Source: Bacillota bacterium
Lineage (GTDB): Bacteria; Bacillota; Dethiobacteria; DTU022; JAAZDU01
Length of the DNA: 10,472 nt
NCBI GenBank assembly: GCA_012512665.1
Contig: JAAZDU010000349.1
Span: forward strand, 1 to 10,472
Direction: 5' to 3'
A model generated the notes under the pieces. It did no database searches and was not told the DNA's origin. It worked only from the letters and a program-made list of their open reading frames with translations. Numbering within the stretch: the stretch's first letter is position 1; the number at the start of each line of letters is the position of its first letter. The translations under genes were made by a program, and so were the position numbers. This document shows, piece after piece, positions 1-6,950 of the stretch.

Positions 1-2
1 GG

Positions 3-383
3 GTAGTAGTGCTGGGGCGTTCCCTGGTTGTGGGCAAACCTGTGGCCATGCTTCTCCTCAGGGAGCATGCTACTGTGACCATCTGCCACTCCCGCACTGA
101 AAATCTTCCCGAAGTATGCCGGCAGGCTGATCTGCTGGTAGCAGCCGTGGGGCGTGCTAAAATGGTCAACGCCGATTATGTTAAACCGGGGCAAATTGTT
201 ATTGATGTTGGCATTAACGAAGATCCCGACAACCCCGGCAAGTATTGCGGTGATGTGGACTTTGCCTCGGTAGAGCCCATCGTTGATAAAATTACGCCGG
301 TTCCCGGTGGTGTAGGTTCTGTTACTACTGCCGTCTTGTGCAAACATACCATTATGGCCTGTCAGCTGCAAAGGGGGCTATAA
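3..383 (+). CDS. folD: FolD bifunctional methylenetetrahydrofolate dehydrogenase / methenyltetrahydrofolate cyclohydrolase, C-terminal part
   Basis: The gene runs in from before the window; about 126 C-terminal residues are visible out of roughly 285 usual for the family. FolD is a cytosolic enzyme of one-carbon metabolism. It oxidises 5,10-methylene-THF to methenyl-THF with NAD(P)+ and hydrolyses that to 10-formyl-THF. The fragment opens with the nucleotide-binding motif [13 protein letters not shown] and continues with a Rossmann-type CHSRT strand. The family blocks [13 protein letters not shown] and [15 protein letters not shown] follow. The usual PGGVGPMT reads PGGVGSVT here, a mild substitution in an otherwise intact block. 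The frame is open to the first base, so the GTG at 9-11 is an internal valine and not a start. A terminator follows at 423-453, so this is probably the last gene of its transcript. The assignment is secure. Confidence 0.96.
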   Translation, partial: VVVLGRSLVVGKPVAMLLLREHATVTICHSRTENLPEVCRQADLLVAAVGRAKMVNADYVKPGQIVIDVGINEDPDNPGKYCGDVDFASVEPIVDKITPVPGGVGSVTTAVLCKHTIMACQLQRGL

Positions 384-422
384 ATTCCCCCGACGGTTAG
401 ATCTGAAGAGCCTAAAAACTTT

Positions 423-453
423 GAAAGGATCCTGTAAAGGATTCTTCTTTTTT
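423..453 (+). terminator. Rho-independent terminator after folD
   Basis: AGGATCC (426-432) pairs with GGATTCT (439-445), with one G-T wobble and a 6-base loop. CTTTTTT follows almost at once (447-453). It lies 40 bases past the folD stop and 126 bases before the next gene, as expected for the end of the folD transcript. Confidence 0.7.
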
Positions 454-488
454 CTTGTCAAATTTAAAGATAATATGTTCCCAGGCGG

Positions 489-517
489 TTGTATTTCCCA
501 AACTTTAATGATAAACT
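489..517 (+). promoter_or_regulatory. Possible sigma-A promoter for the hemerythrin-cheX operon
   Basis: TTGTAT (489-494) is followed after 17 bases by TAAACT (512-517), each four of six matches to the consensus. It sits in the AT-rich stretch between the folD terminator and the ribosome binding site at 563-570. Other AT-rich hexamers nearby (TAATAT at 540-545, TATATT at 517-522) could serve instead, so the exact promoter is uncertain. No sigma-28 type flagellar promoter was recognised. Confidence 0.3.
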
Positions 518-578
518 ATATTAAGTAATTTTTATTATCTAATATACGGGGAGAAGCGCTGTAAAGGAGGGCCATACC

Positions 579-1001
579 ATGATGTGGAAGGAAAAGTATA
601 AAATTGGGGTGGCAAAGATTGATGAACAGCATGAAGAGCTTTTCCGCAGGGTGTCAGATTTTATAAGGTCAGTTCAGGCCAAGGGCCAGTGGGAAGAGAA
701 ACTGGGTAAAGTTAAAGAAACACTTAATTTTATGAAGGACTATGTGGTCACCCATTTTAGAGATGAGGAGATTTACCAGCAAAAAATTGGCTTCCCCGGC
801 TATAAGAAGCACAAAGAAATACATGATAATTTTAAAGCAGAAGTAGGAGATTACGCGCAAAAATTCCAGCAGGAAGGATACAGTGAAGAATTAGTCCAGG
901 AATTTGGTGGAAAACTAATGGCCTGGTTGATCTATCATGTAGCAGGCATTGACCAAAAAATTGGAGCTTATGCTGCGGGGAAGGAGATCGAAGGGCAGTG
1001 A
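579..1001 (+). CDS. Bacteriohemerythrin (non-haem di-iron O2-binding protein)
   Basis: This is a 140-residue single-domain bacteriohemerythrin. The family binds O2 at a di-iron centre in a four-helix bundle and serves as an oxygen carrier, scavenger or sensor. All seven expected iron ligands are present with family spacing: H18 (IDEQHEELF), H59 and E63 (HFRDEE), H78 and H82 (HKEIH), and H120 and D125 (HVAGID). W3, G10 and the FPGY turn before H78 also fit. There is no signal peptide or membrane segment, so it should be cytoplasmic. AAAGGAGG (563-570) lies 8 bases before the ATG at 579; a second ATG follows directly. Its stop overlaps the start of the CheX gene by four bases, implying translational coupling. 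In an anaerobe a role in oxygen handling or aerotaxis is plausible, but that is inference from context. Confidence 0.95.
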   Translation: MMWKEKYKIGVAKIDEQHEELFRRVSDFIRSVQAKGQWEEKLGKVKETLNFMKDYVVTHFRDEEIYQQKIGFPGYKKHKEIHDNFKAEVGDYAQKFQQEGYSEELVQEFGGKLMAWLIYHVAGIDQKIGAYAAGKEIEGQ

Positions 1002-1462
1002 AAGCGGAATACATAAATGCATTTTATGTCGCTACCAGGGATGTTTTTAGCTGTATGCTGGATATTGATACCCAGAGGGGTGAGCTGGGTCTTGTAGAGG
1101 ACATGATTACTGGCAGGGAAGCCAATGTTATTATCGGGATGACGGGAGATCTCACTGGTTCTGTCCTGTACAGTTTTCCCGACAAAATGGCTTTAGATAT
1201 GGTTAAGATTATGAGCGGCATGGAAATGGACAAGCTGGACAGTTTTGTAACCTCGGCCCTGGGCGAACTGGCAAACATTATAAGCGGTAATGCGGTAACT
1301 AACCTGGAGAAACATAGAATTAGCTGCCAGATAGTGCCTCCTCAAATTATTATTGGCCAGAATAAATCTATTTCCATGGCTGCAGAAAAAGCCCTGCTGC
1401 TCCCCTTAAAAACAGAAATTGGTGAATTTGAAATAAATATCTCCATTAAAGAAACAAAATAG
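998..1462 (+). CDS. CheX-family chemotaxis phosphatase-like protein
   Basis: A 154-residue protein of the CheC/CheX/FliY fold, most like CheX, whose characterised members dephosphorylate CheY-P in the cytoplasm. The signature helix carries S86-x3-E90-x2-N93 (SALGELANIISGN), where the E and N pair is catalytic in studied CheX proteins, followed by the downstream P114-P115. An N-terminal strand block (NVIIGMTGDLTGSVLYSF, residues 43-60) fits the same domain. The length matches stand-alone CheX. The GTG start at 998 overlaps the hemerythrin stop (GTGA). AAGGAG at 981-986 lies 11 bases upstream, and the overlap suggests reinitiation. Stand-alone CheX proteins also occur outside large chemotaxis operons, and no other che gene is visible here, so the phospho-protein partner is unknown. 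Confidence 0.85.
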   Translation: MKAEYINAFYVATRDVFSCMLDIDTQRGELGLVEDMITGREANVIIGMTGDLTGSVLYSFPDKMALDMVKIMSGMEMDKLDSFVTSALGELANIISGNAVTNLEKHRISCQIVPPQIIIGQNKSISMAAEKALLLPLKTEIGEFEINISIKETK

Positions 1463-1492
1463 TAAAAGTAAACAGCATATTTTGAGATAGCT

Positions 1493-1526
1493 AAAACAGC
1501 TCCCCGCCGCGGGGGAGCTGTTTTTT
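1493..1526. terminator. Bidirectional terminator between cheX-like gene and DUF3048 gene
   Basis: AAAACAGCTCCCC (1493-1505) is perfectly complementary to GGGGAGCTGTTTT (1512-1524), with a GC-rich 6-base loop. On the plus strand it is followed by more T (to 1526). On the minus strand the left-hand A run becomes a U tract. It touches the stop codon of the minus-strand gene (1526-1528) and lies 30 bases past the cheX-like stop, so it can end both converging transcripts. Confidence 0.9.
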
Positions 1527-2515
1527 CATGGTTTTACTACCTGTATCCAGGTGTTGCCCCATCTTGTATCTACAGGAGTTCCATCAGTGTAATAGTAACG
1601 GGTTGGGCCTCCCTTTTCTTTCTTCCAGCGTATGGGATACTTTTTGCCCTGCTCATAAAGGAAGCCATCGCCTTCCCCTGTCAGTTCAATATCTACCAGG
1701 CCTTCAGGACCCGGAACACTGCGGTGGGGCGTTAGCCGAAGAATGACCCGCCTGGCATTATACTGTTCTGAAGTTTCTCGATCAGTATGGGGGTTGTCGT
1801 TAATAAAGCGCAGGTAAACTTCTTTTTCTTCATCGTAGACATATGTAACCCTGTTAAAATTATTGTTGTAGATGATCTCTATTTCCAGCCCTTCTTCATA
1901 TTCAGAAGGTAACTCTTCGAGTGTAATTTCTGTTTCTTTTATATCTGAAAGATCTGTTCCCGCCGCCTTGTGCAGTTTTTCTATGTCAGAGTACAGGTTG
2001 TGCGGCGCTTTGCGGGAAGAATCCCTGAAGAGATAGGTTGCGCTGGTGATCTGTTTTAGAGGCATGCCCCTGATCAGCTCTGCAGTTCTTTTAGAATAAC
2101 CGCTGTTGGCCACTGCCCCTCCGTGCTCCAGGGCCTGTTCAGCGAGGTATGGCCGCAGGCTGCGCACGGGCCCGACAAGGAAATTATCCGTAAACGGGGT
2201 GTCGTAAACTGCCAGGAAGCGTGTCAGGCTCCCTTCAACTAAAAACTCGTAGACAATAGTTGCCTGCTGCAGCCCGGATTGGGGCCTGGCCGCAGAATAA
2301 TTATTAATGACGGCCGTAACAGGCGAGATATGGCGAAGGATAATATTGTTTTCTTCTTCAACTTCTTCCTCCTCTTCTATTTCCTCATCAAGGTTTTCCA
2401 GGTCTTCTTCTGGAGGTGCCGTGCTTGGCTTTGAACAACCTGCGGGGAGCAGTAAAAGCAGGCCTAATAAAACAACAATGAAGTAAAATATGTTTGTCTT
2501 TGTACTGTTACGCAT
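1526..2515 (-). CDS. YerB-like lipoprotein with DUF3048 domains
   Basis: A 329-residue secreted lipoprotein of the YerB/DUF3048 family; its biochemical function is not established. Residues 9-23 form a hydrophobic export segment ending in LLPAGC. C27 is the likely lipidated cysteine, although P at -3 is not the best lipobox residue. A very acidic linker (residues 36-55, nearly all E/D) follows and probably spaces the domain from the membrane. The N-terminal DUF3048 domain shows the family blocks ARPQSGLQQATIVYE, VEGSLTRFLAVY and VGPVRSLRPY. The C-terminal domain ends in the characteristic G-x-TWIQV. The length is typical. The ATG is preceded by AAAGGAG with 9-base spacing (complement of 2525-2531). 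It is monocistronic, converges on the hemerythrin operon and stops inside the shared terminator. No convincing promoter was found upstream. Confidence 0.88.
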   Translation of the reverse strand: MRNSTKTNIFYFIVVLLGLLLLLPAGCSKPSTAPPEEDLENLDEEIEEEEEVEEENNIILRHISPVTAVINNYSAARPQSGLQQATIVYEFLVEGSLTRFLAVYDTPFTDNFLVGPVRSLRPYLAEQALEHGGAVANSGYSKRTAELIRGMPLKQITSATYLFRDSSRKAPHNLYSDIEKLHKAAGTDLSDIKETEITLEELPSEYEEGLEIEIIYNNNFNRVTYVYDEEKEVYLRFINDNPHTDRETSEQYNARRVILRLTPHRSVPGPEGLVDIELTGEGDGFLYEQGKKYPIRWKKEKGGPTRYYYTDGTPVDTRWGNTWIQVVKP

Positions 2516-2671
2516 CTTCAGAGGCTCCTTTTTTCATATAGTTGTCATGAGAGCTATTAAATGGCAACGGCTATAAGAATTCTCCAGTGCGGTGTTTAAT
2601 TCCTTCCCGGCATGTGGGTCAATCAGCTTTTTACAAAATAATCAGTTGTATAAAAGGATGTGAGGTTGGGG

Positions 2672-2700
2672 TTGAAAAAGAAATGAATGCATAGTAAAAT
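2672..2700 (+). promoter_or_regulatory. Promoter of the tRNA-Ser gene
   Basis: TTGAAA (2672-2677) and TAAAAT (2695-2700) are separated by exactly 17 bases, each five of six matches to the sigma-A consensus. Transcription would begin near 2707 and give a leader of about 29 bases before the tRNA at 2736. Confidence 0.7.
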
Positions 2701-2735
2701 AGATAAGCGCAGCAAAAACAATTTGCTATTTTTGC

Positions 2736-2831
2736 GGAGAGATGGCCGAGCTGGACGAAGGCGCTCGCCTGGAAAGCGAGTAGGCGGGGCATAACCTCGC
2801 CTCGAGGGTTCTAATCCCTCTCTCTCCGCCA
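2736..2831 (+). tRNA. tRNA-Ser (anticodon GGA), class II with long variable arm
   Basis: The cloverleaf folds completely. The acceptor GGAGAGA (2736-2742) pairs with TCTCTCC (2821-2827). The D stem is GCC/GGC (2745-2747 with 2760-2762). The anticodon stem is CTCGC/GCGAG (2764-2768 with 2776-2780) with loop CTGGAAA, placing anticodon GGA at 2771-2773. The T arm is GAGGG-TTCTAAT-CCCTC (2804-2820). About 23 bases between anticodon stem and T arm form the long variable arm typical of serine tRNAs. G73 and the CCA end (2829-2831) are encoded. It reads serine codons UCC and UCU. It has its own promoter and terminator. Confidence 0.97.
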
Positions 2832-2843
2832 TTTTGTTTATTT

Positions 2844-2880
2844 AACCGGCCTTAATAAGAACAAGGGCGCCGGTTTTTTT
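2844..2880 (+). terminator. Rho-independent terminator after tRNA-Ser
   Basis: AACCGGC (2844-2850) pairs with GCCGGTT (2869-2875), and the T run reaches 2880. A small inner CTT/AAG stem can form in the loop. It begins 13 bases after the tRNA CCA end and so separates tRNA transcription from the methyltransferase gene. Confidence 0.85.
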
Positions 2881-2906
2881 AATGTACATAATCAACTTTA
2901 TCGCTT

Positions 2907-2935
2907 TTCACCTAAATCAGCCCCATGCATAAGAT
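2907..2935 (+). promoter_or_regulatory. Possible promoter for the methyltransferase-GT2 pair
   Basis: TTCACC (2907-2912) and TAAGAT (2930-2935) lie 17 bases apart, each four of six matches to the sigma-A consensus. They are located between the tRNA terminator and the ribosome binding site at 2953-2959. This is a weak call made mainly because a start of transcription is expected here. Confidence 0.3.
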
Positions 2936-2964
2936 AACCGAGAAGAAAATTTGGAGGGGAAGCA

Positions 2965-3099
2965 ATGTTTGAAGAGCAGTATTCCTTACAATTTGACGAA
3001 TACTTTCGTTTCAGGGCGGTAGCCGAGATGATAGCAAATATGGGGAAAAAAAGGGATGTCTATCCTGGATGTGGGCGGCAAAGATGGCACCTTTGTTAA
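2965..3099 (+). pseudogene. 5' part of the SAM methyltransferase gene, out of frame with the rest
   Basis: GGAGGGG (2953-2959) stands 5 bases before an ATG at 2965, a far better start than any in the downstream frame. The first 30 codons give an N-terminal helix (MFEEQYSLQFDEYFRFRAVAE) of the kind that precedes the SAM-binding strand in small methyltransferases. After the A7 run at 3046-3052 this frame loses sense and stops at 3097-3099. Removing one A gives an unbroken 216-residue protein (join MGKKG-MSILDVGG) running to 3616. The break is therefore a one-base insertion, a sequencing error in a homopolymer, or a slippage site. The frame and ribosome binding site are seen directly; the join is inferred. 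Confidence 0.75.
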
Positions 3100-3616
3100 G
3101 GAGTTTTTGCAAGGACATCGCGGTTTAAGCGTTGATAAAACCGATAATATAGACGGCACCAACTTGCCTTTTAGCGATGGAGAATTTGACGTAGTAACCA
3201 GTATTGATGTGCTGGAACATGTTCCTTTTAATATGCGTCCCTTGTTTATCAGGGAGCTAATCAGGGTATGTCGCCTGAAAGTATTTTTAGCTTTTCCCCA
3301 CAGCGGTGCAACAGGGGCTAATATAGTAGTAAACAGTTTTACTAACGGCTGGCTTCAGGAGCATATTGACTTAGGCCTTCCGGCAGCAGAAGATGTAGAA
3401 AAAATATTGTCTCTATCAAGGGTAACTTTTCGTAAAATTTGCAATCTTGACCAGGATACCTGGGTAGCTATGACTATTGCCGATTGGTATGCTCCTGCAG
3501 AGTTAAAAAGAGCGTTAAATTACAATTTTAACCGGAATTTTTACCGGAGGGAAGCAAAAACAACTGCCTGTTACCGCCTTATTTATGAAATCAACAAGGG
3601 AAAAAAGTTTAGGTGA
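3056..3616 (+). CDS. Class I SAM-dependent methyltransferase (main part; true start probably at 2965 by frameshift)
   Basis: A Rossmann-fold methyltransferase of 186 residues as an uninterrupted frame. Motif I is ILDVGGKDGTF (residues 3-13), the acidic SAM-ribose position is near D27, and LPFSDGEFDVVTSIDVLEHV (37-56) is the typical Methyltransf_11-type motif II block. VFLAFPHSG forms the following strand. The ATG at 3056 has no good ribosome binding site and lies directly at motif I, leaving no N-terminal cap. The real start is therefore probably at 2965 in another frame, 216 residues in all, with the shift at the A7 run 3046-3052. It ends 6 bases before the GT2 gene and so probably shares its transcript. 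The substrate is unknown; a sugar, lipid-linked glycan or small metabolite is possible in this neighbourhood. Confidence 0.8.
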   Translation: MSILDVGGKDGTFVKEFLQGHRGLSVDKTDNIDGTNLPFSDGEFDVVTSIDVLEHVPFNMRPLFIRELIRVCRLKVFLAFPHSGATGANIVVNSFTNGWLQEHIDLGLPAAEDVEKILSLSRVTFRKICNLDQDTWVAMTIADWYAPAELKRALNYNFNRNFYRREAKTTACYRLIYEINKGKKFR

Positions 3617-3622
3617 TATAAA

Positions 3623-4870
3623 GTGAAATTATTTAAGAGGAAACCTGTGGCCAGCGTAATCATTGCCACACACAACCGCTGTGAATTGCTTGAATTTACC
3701 TTGCTTTCACTTTACCGCCAGAGCGTTTTGCCCGGTGAATATGAAGTGATAGTGGTTGATGACGGGTCAACTGATAAAACACGTGCCTTGCTGGCCACAA
3801 TAAAGCCCCCGTACCGGCTGCGCTACTTCAGCAATGATACCTGCAGGGGTGCGGCCTATGCCCGCAACCGTGGACTTAAAGCCTCCCGGGGGGAAGTTAT
3901 TATCTTCCTGGATGAAATGCTGGTGGAAAGGGACTATATACGCAAGCATTTGCAGTACCAAACAAAGCCCTGGAGAGCAGTTACTACTACTTTTAACGCT
4001 TTAGATATTTATACCCACTGTTATCCCCATTTTCCTTATGCCCAAAGGTTAGAATGTAAAAAATTAGGAGAAAAGCTAGGCTTAAAACATTTCCAGCTTA
4101 CCGGGAAAAAGGTTGTGCGCCTCTTCCGGGCAGAACAGATCCTGAATCATAGTGCCTTAAGTTATGGGCGAAAAATAGATGGTCTGAACAGTACCTTCAA
4201 AAACTTGCAGGCTGCTTATGGTGAACACCTGGAGAGGATGGCTGCCCCCTGGTTTTTGCTGGTGACCAACAGTGTATCGATGACCAGGGATATGTTAGAA
4301 AAAACAGGAGGATTTGATGAGAGGTTTAAAGGGGGCTGGCTGGAAGATTTTGAGCTTGGTTACCGCTTATATCAGCAGGGGGCAACCTTTATTAACGCAG
4401 ATGATATCTCCTGCTATCATCAAGTTCACCCGGTAAATCCTGACTGGACCCCCAGGCTGGAAAACTACCTTTATTTTTGCAGCAAGCACCCGGTTGCGGA
4501 GGTATTTCTACTGGCGGGTATGCACTACCCTTTTTTCAGGTGGAACCTTTTTGGGTGGGGTAAAATTGTAACACAATATTATGAAATAAAAGCTCTAGAA
4601 AAAGGGCGCTATAAAGAATGGGTAGAGGCCTTCTATCAGCTGTCGTCTGATCTTTGCTGGAATGTTGCCGAATTTCTAAAAGGTTCCAGGTTGCCTTGGA
4701 ATACCGAAAAAACAGGTTTTAATCGCTGGCCAATTAAGCTACAAAAAAAAATAAAACAGCAATTAGAAAGTCTTAAAGACGATGCCCAGGGTGAAAGGTA
4801 CAAGGAGCTGGTAGATGCTTTTAAGTGGTTAATATGTCTGCCTTATAAAAAATTAACCTTCCCTTTGTAA
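3623..4870 (+). CDS. Family 2 (GT-A fold) glycosyltransferase
   Basis: A 415-residue GT2 enzyme that would transfer a sugar from a nucleotide-sugar donor to a surface glycan or glycoprotein. The N-terminal GT-A fold is clear: ASVIIATHNR (10-19), VIVVDDGSTDKT (42-53) and the R-G-A-x3-R-N-G-L segment (75-85). The strand VIIFLDEMLV (92-101) follows, and GGFDERFKGGWLEDFELGYRLYQQG (229-253) contains the catalytic-type E241-D242. The metal-binding DxD position reads D97-E98-M99, which departs from the consensus. About 110 residues separate it from the ED motif, longer than in minimal GT2 domains. The C-terminal 150 residues are helical and specific to this protein. The GTG at 3623 has AGGTGA (3611-3616) upstream, overlapping the preceding stop. 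Its last 18 bases overlap the converging gene. No membrane segments are apparent. Confidence 0.9.
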   Translation: MKLFKRKPVASVIIATHNRCELLEFTLLSLYRQSVLPGEYEVIVVDDGSTDKTRALLATIKPPYRLRYFSNDTCRGAAYARNRGLKASRGEVIIFLDEMLVERDYIRKHLQYQTKPWRAVTTTFNALDIYTHCYPHFPYAQRLECKKLGEKLGLKHFQLTGKKVVRLFRAEQILNHSALSYGRKIDGLNSTFKNLQAAYGEHLERMAAPWFLLVTNSVSMTRDMLEKTGGFDERFKGGWLEDFELGYRLYQQGATFINADDISCYHQVHPVNPDWTPRLENYLYFCSKHPVAEVFLLAGMHYPFFRWNLFGWGKIVTQYYEIKALEKGRYKEWVEAFYQLSSDLCWNVAEFLKGSRLPWNTEKTGFNRWPIKLQKKIKQQLESLKDDAQGERYKELVDAFKWLICLPYKKLTFPL

Positions 4871-5587
4871 AATGATAAGCCCGTTCCAGAAAGTTGGGTT
4901 CATGGTGCTGGCAGTTTGTTTATCGAGAACAATTTGATATTCATATGAACTGTTGTTGATAAAATCAAATGTGGCTTGGCGAGGTTCAGCCCAGTTAGCA
5001 TCATCAACGATAATAAGGCAGTTGTTGCTAAAAAAAGGCTCGGCCAGCTGAAGCCCTCTTAACTGGTTTTCGTAGCTGTGAGACCCATCGTACATATATA
5101 CTCCAATGAGACCTTGATGAATTTTTTTAAAATATTCTTCGTATCCCAGTTCATAAAAAAAATGGCAGCTGCTTTTATATTGATTAAACCTTGTGAGAAA
5201 TTGGGCTTGAGGAGCATAAAATTCTGAAAAGTTGTCGATGCCAATACATATTTTGTTACTGTTATTTACCATACCTGATAAGAGGGTAAACCCATGCCAG
5301 ACGCCTACATTAACGTAAGCGTGTTCTTTTTGCATCAGGTAGACTGCTTGATTAATAATACTTCCTATGGCAAAGGTAGACATTCTCGGTATAAGACATA
5401 ATTCGTATAAAATTTGTTTAAGGTGGCCATCCCGCTCGGGAAGGGTAGTATTGCTTATTTCTAGCTTAACGTTATGCAAGTTAGGAATTTTGTAATTGGT
5501 AGTTTCTTCAAAGACAGGAAGTTCAACCGGGTTGCCAGGCTGAATGCTTTTAAAGCGAATGCGCTGAACAAAATCTTCAATTTTCAT
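4853..5587 (-). CDS. Methyltransf_24-like class I SAM methyltransferase family protein
   Basis: A 244-residue protein with the layout of the Methyltransf_24 group, found beside many glycan clusters. The SAM strand is AYVNVGVWHGFTLLSGM (90-106). The acidic end of the second strand is CIGIDNFSE (114-122). Next come GVYMYDGSHSYENQLRGLQ (161-179) and LIIVDDANWAEPRQA (190-204), which match the family's D-G-x-H-x-Y and DD blocks. Motif I reads VGVWHG rather than the usual E-x-G-x-x-x-G, so SAM binding is probable but not proven. AGGAGA with 9-base spacing precedes the ATG. It is transcribed against its neighbours and overlaps the GT2 gene tail to tail by 18 bases with no terminator between them. 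A TATAAT on the minus strand (complement of 5659-5664) may belong to its promoter, but no good -35 accompanies it. The substrate is unknown. Confidence 0.72.
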   Translation of the reverse strand: MKIEDFVQRIRFKSIQPGNPVELPVFEETTNYKIPNLHNVKLEISNTTLPERDGHLKQILYELCLIPRMSTFAIGSIINQAVYLMQKEHAYVNVGVWHGFTLLSGMVNNSNKICIGIDNFSEFYAPQAQFLTRFNQYKSSCHFFYELGYEEYFKKIHQGLIGVYMYDGSHSYENQLRGLQLAEPFFSNNCLIIVDDANWAEPRQATFDFINNSSYEYQIVLDKQTASTMNPTFWNGLIILQREG

Positions 5588-5694
5588 AGCAGTTATCTCC
5601 TCTAATCTGTATTCATATTTACAAAGTATGCTGTTTACAGCAATTAGTTCTTGCAGGCATTATAAAAAGTTTCTTGCCAGTACCATGCAGTAAC

Positions 5695-5720
5695 AATGAA
5701 GCATAGTAATGAAGCATAGT
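5695..5720. repeat. 13-bp perfect tandem duplication
   Basis: AATGAAGCATAGT occurs twice without a gap (5695-5707 and 5708-5720), in the 189-200 base divergent intergenic region upstream of both the minus-strand methyltransferase and the GT61 gene. It could be a replication slippage product or a pair of binding half-sites; 13 bp is not an integral number of helical turns. Confidence 0.8.
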
Positions 5721-5788
5721 AAGGATAATTTAGGTAAAAAACTATTACAATCAAACGATGAGTTGACGCTATATACGTGAGGTGCAGT

Positions 5789-6907
5789 TTGGTTGATATA
5801 TACAATGCCTCCGGATGGTTTTTATTTTTCACCCGGGATTGGATTGTCAACTCCAATCTATTAGATACGGATTATTATAAGGAGTTTAACCTGGAAGAGG
5901 GCTCCAAACCCTATTCTGAACCAGGCAGGGTAGAGGAAGTTATGCACTGGAGGTTTTTAGAGGAAATTGAAGGCAGCCCCCCTCCGGCATTTGTAGCTGT
6001 AATACCGAACGGAAGAGTTTGTGGCGCCAAAGGCGCTGTCATTACCCCGGATAATAAGCTGGTATGGGATTTGTCTATAGATTACCTCTCTACACCTGCA
6101 ACGCACCCCATATTACAGTTAAAAGAACTGCCACCCATTAGAAAAATTTCTGGTACAGCAGCAGTTCTTACTTTTAGTGTCAGTTCTTATTATTATCACT
6201 GGATGTTTGATGTTTTGCCCAGAATAGAGCTGCTGCGGAAAAGAGCATTAAAGGCTGATATATTTATTATTAATGATTTTCTGCCTCGCTCATTTCAAGA
6301 GCAGACCCTGCGCATCCTTGATATTCCCCTATCCCGGGTTAAGGTATGCGGGAATGATTTTCATTTAATGGCTGATAGGCTGGTGGTGCCCTCTTTGACG
6401 GGTTATACGGGCCATATGCCCAAATGGGCTTGCGAGTTTCTTAGAAAAACTTTCCTTGCAAAAAATTTTCTCAAAAAAAAAGGTTACAATACTTTAACCG
6501 GTTGTGAAAGAATATATATCAGCCGCGAAAAGGCAAAAATGCGAAAAGTAATAAATGAAGGTGAAGTTGTTGATTTATTGTCTAGCTATGGCTTTAAAAA
6601 AGTGTACTTGGAATTTATGCCATTTGAAGAACAGGTGCGCCTTTTTTCATCAGCGGAGATGATTGTATCACCGCATGGCGGCGGGTTAACCAATCTGGTC
6701 TTTTGTAAGCCTGGAACCAGGGTGCTGGAATTTTTCTCCCCGGGCTATGTTAATGTCCTCTACTGGATTCTTAGCAACCATCTCAAGCTGGATTATTATT
6801 ATATAATTGGTGAGGGGAGCCCTCCGGCGGATAGAAAAAATAATATGGTCTGGGATAGTATAACAGTTAATATTGACAAGTTAGCCCATGCCTTAGAAAT
6901 AGCGTAA
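5789..6907 (+). CDS. GT61 / DUF563 family glycosyltransferase
   Basis: A 372-residue glycosyltransferase of the DUF563 (CAZy GT61) group, which transfers sugars during polysaccharide or glycoprotein assembly. The family's central block YYHWMFDVLPRI (135-146) and the later RIYISREKAKMRKV (241-254) are present. SPHGGGLTNLVFCKPGTRVLEFF (294-316) carries the H-G-x-G-L-x-N motif that defines the group. The TTG at 5789 is preferred because GAGGTG (5779-5784) is suitably placed before it. A GTG at 5777 would add four residues but has no ribosome binding site. The gene is monocistronic in appearance and diverges from the minus-strand methyltransferase. No terminator is visible before the SRP RNA promoter at 6951, so readthrough into that unit is possible. 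No export signal or membrane helix is evident. Confidence 0.88.
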   Translation: MVDIYNASGWFLFFTRDWIVNSNLLDTDYYKEFNLEEGSKPYSEPGRVEEVMHWRFLEEIEGSPPPAFVAVIPNGRVCGAKGAVITPDNKLVWDLSIDYLSTPATHPILQLKELPPIRKISGTAAVLTFSVSSYYYHWMFDVLPRIELLRKRALKADIFIINDFLPRSFQEQTLRILDIPLSRVKVCGNDFHLMADRLVVPSLTGYTGHMPKWACEFLRKTFLAKNFLKKKGYNTLTGCERIYISREKAKMRKVINEGEVVDLLSSYGFKKVYLEFMPFEEQVRLFSSAEMIVSPHGGGLTNLVFCKPGTRVLEFFSPGYVNVLYWILSNHLKLDYYYIIGEGSPPADRKNNMVWDSITVNIDKLAHALEIA

Positions 6908-6950
6908 AGTCCTGACAGAGCTGCTTCGCTTGCCTGCCTGCCTTTAACAT

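Noticed and set aside
2804..2831. tRNA-Ser 3' end as an integration attachment site
   Set aside because: No second copy of the tRNA 3' end and no integrase gene are visible in the window, so a tRNA-targeted island is not supported here.
2623..2832. Minus-strand 69-codon open frame starting MAEREGLEPSRR
   Set aside because: It is the antisense of the tRNA-Ser gene. This peptide is a common spurious prediction over serine tRNAs.
5763..5798. TTGACG with TTGATA as a promoter for the GT61 gene
   Set aside because: The two hexamers are 24 bases apart and the second lies within the coding region.
5644..5856. Minus-strand 70-codon frame over the divergent intergenic region
   Set aside because: It overlaps the GT61 start, has no convincing ribosome binding site and resembles no family.
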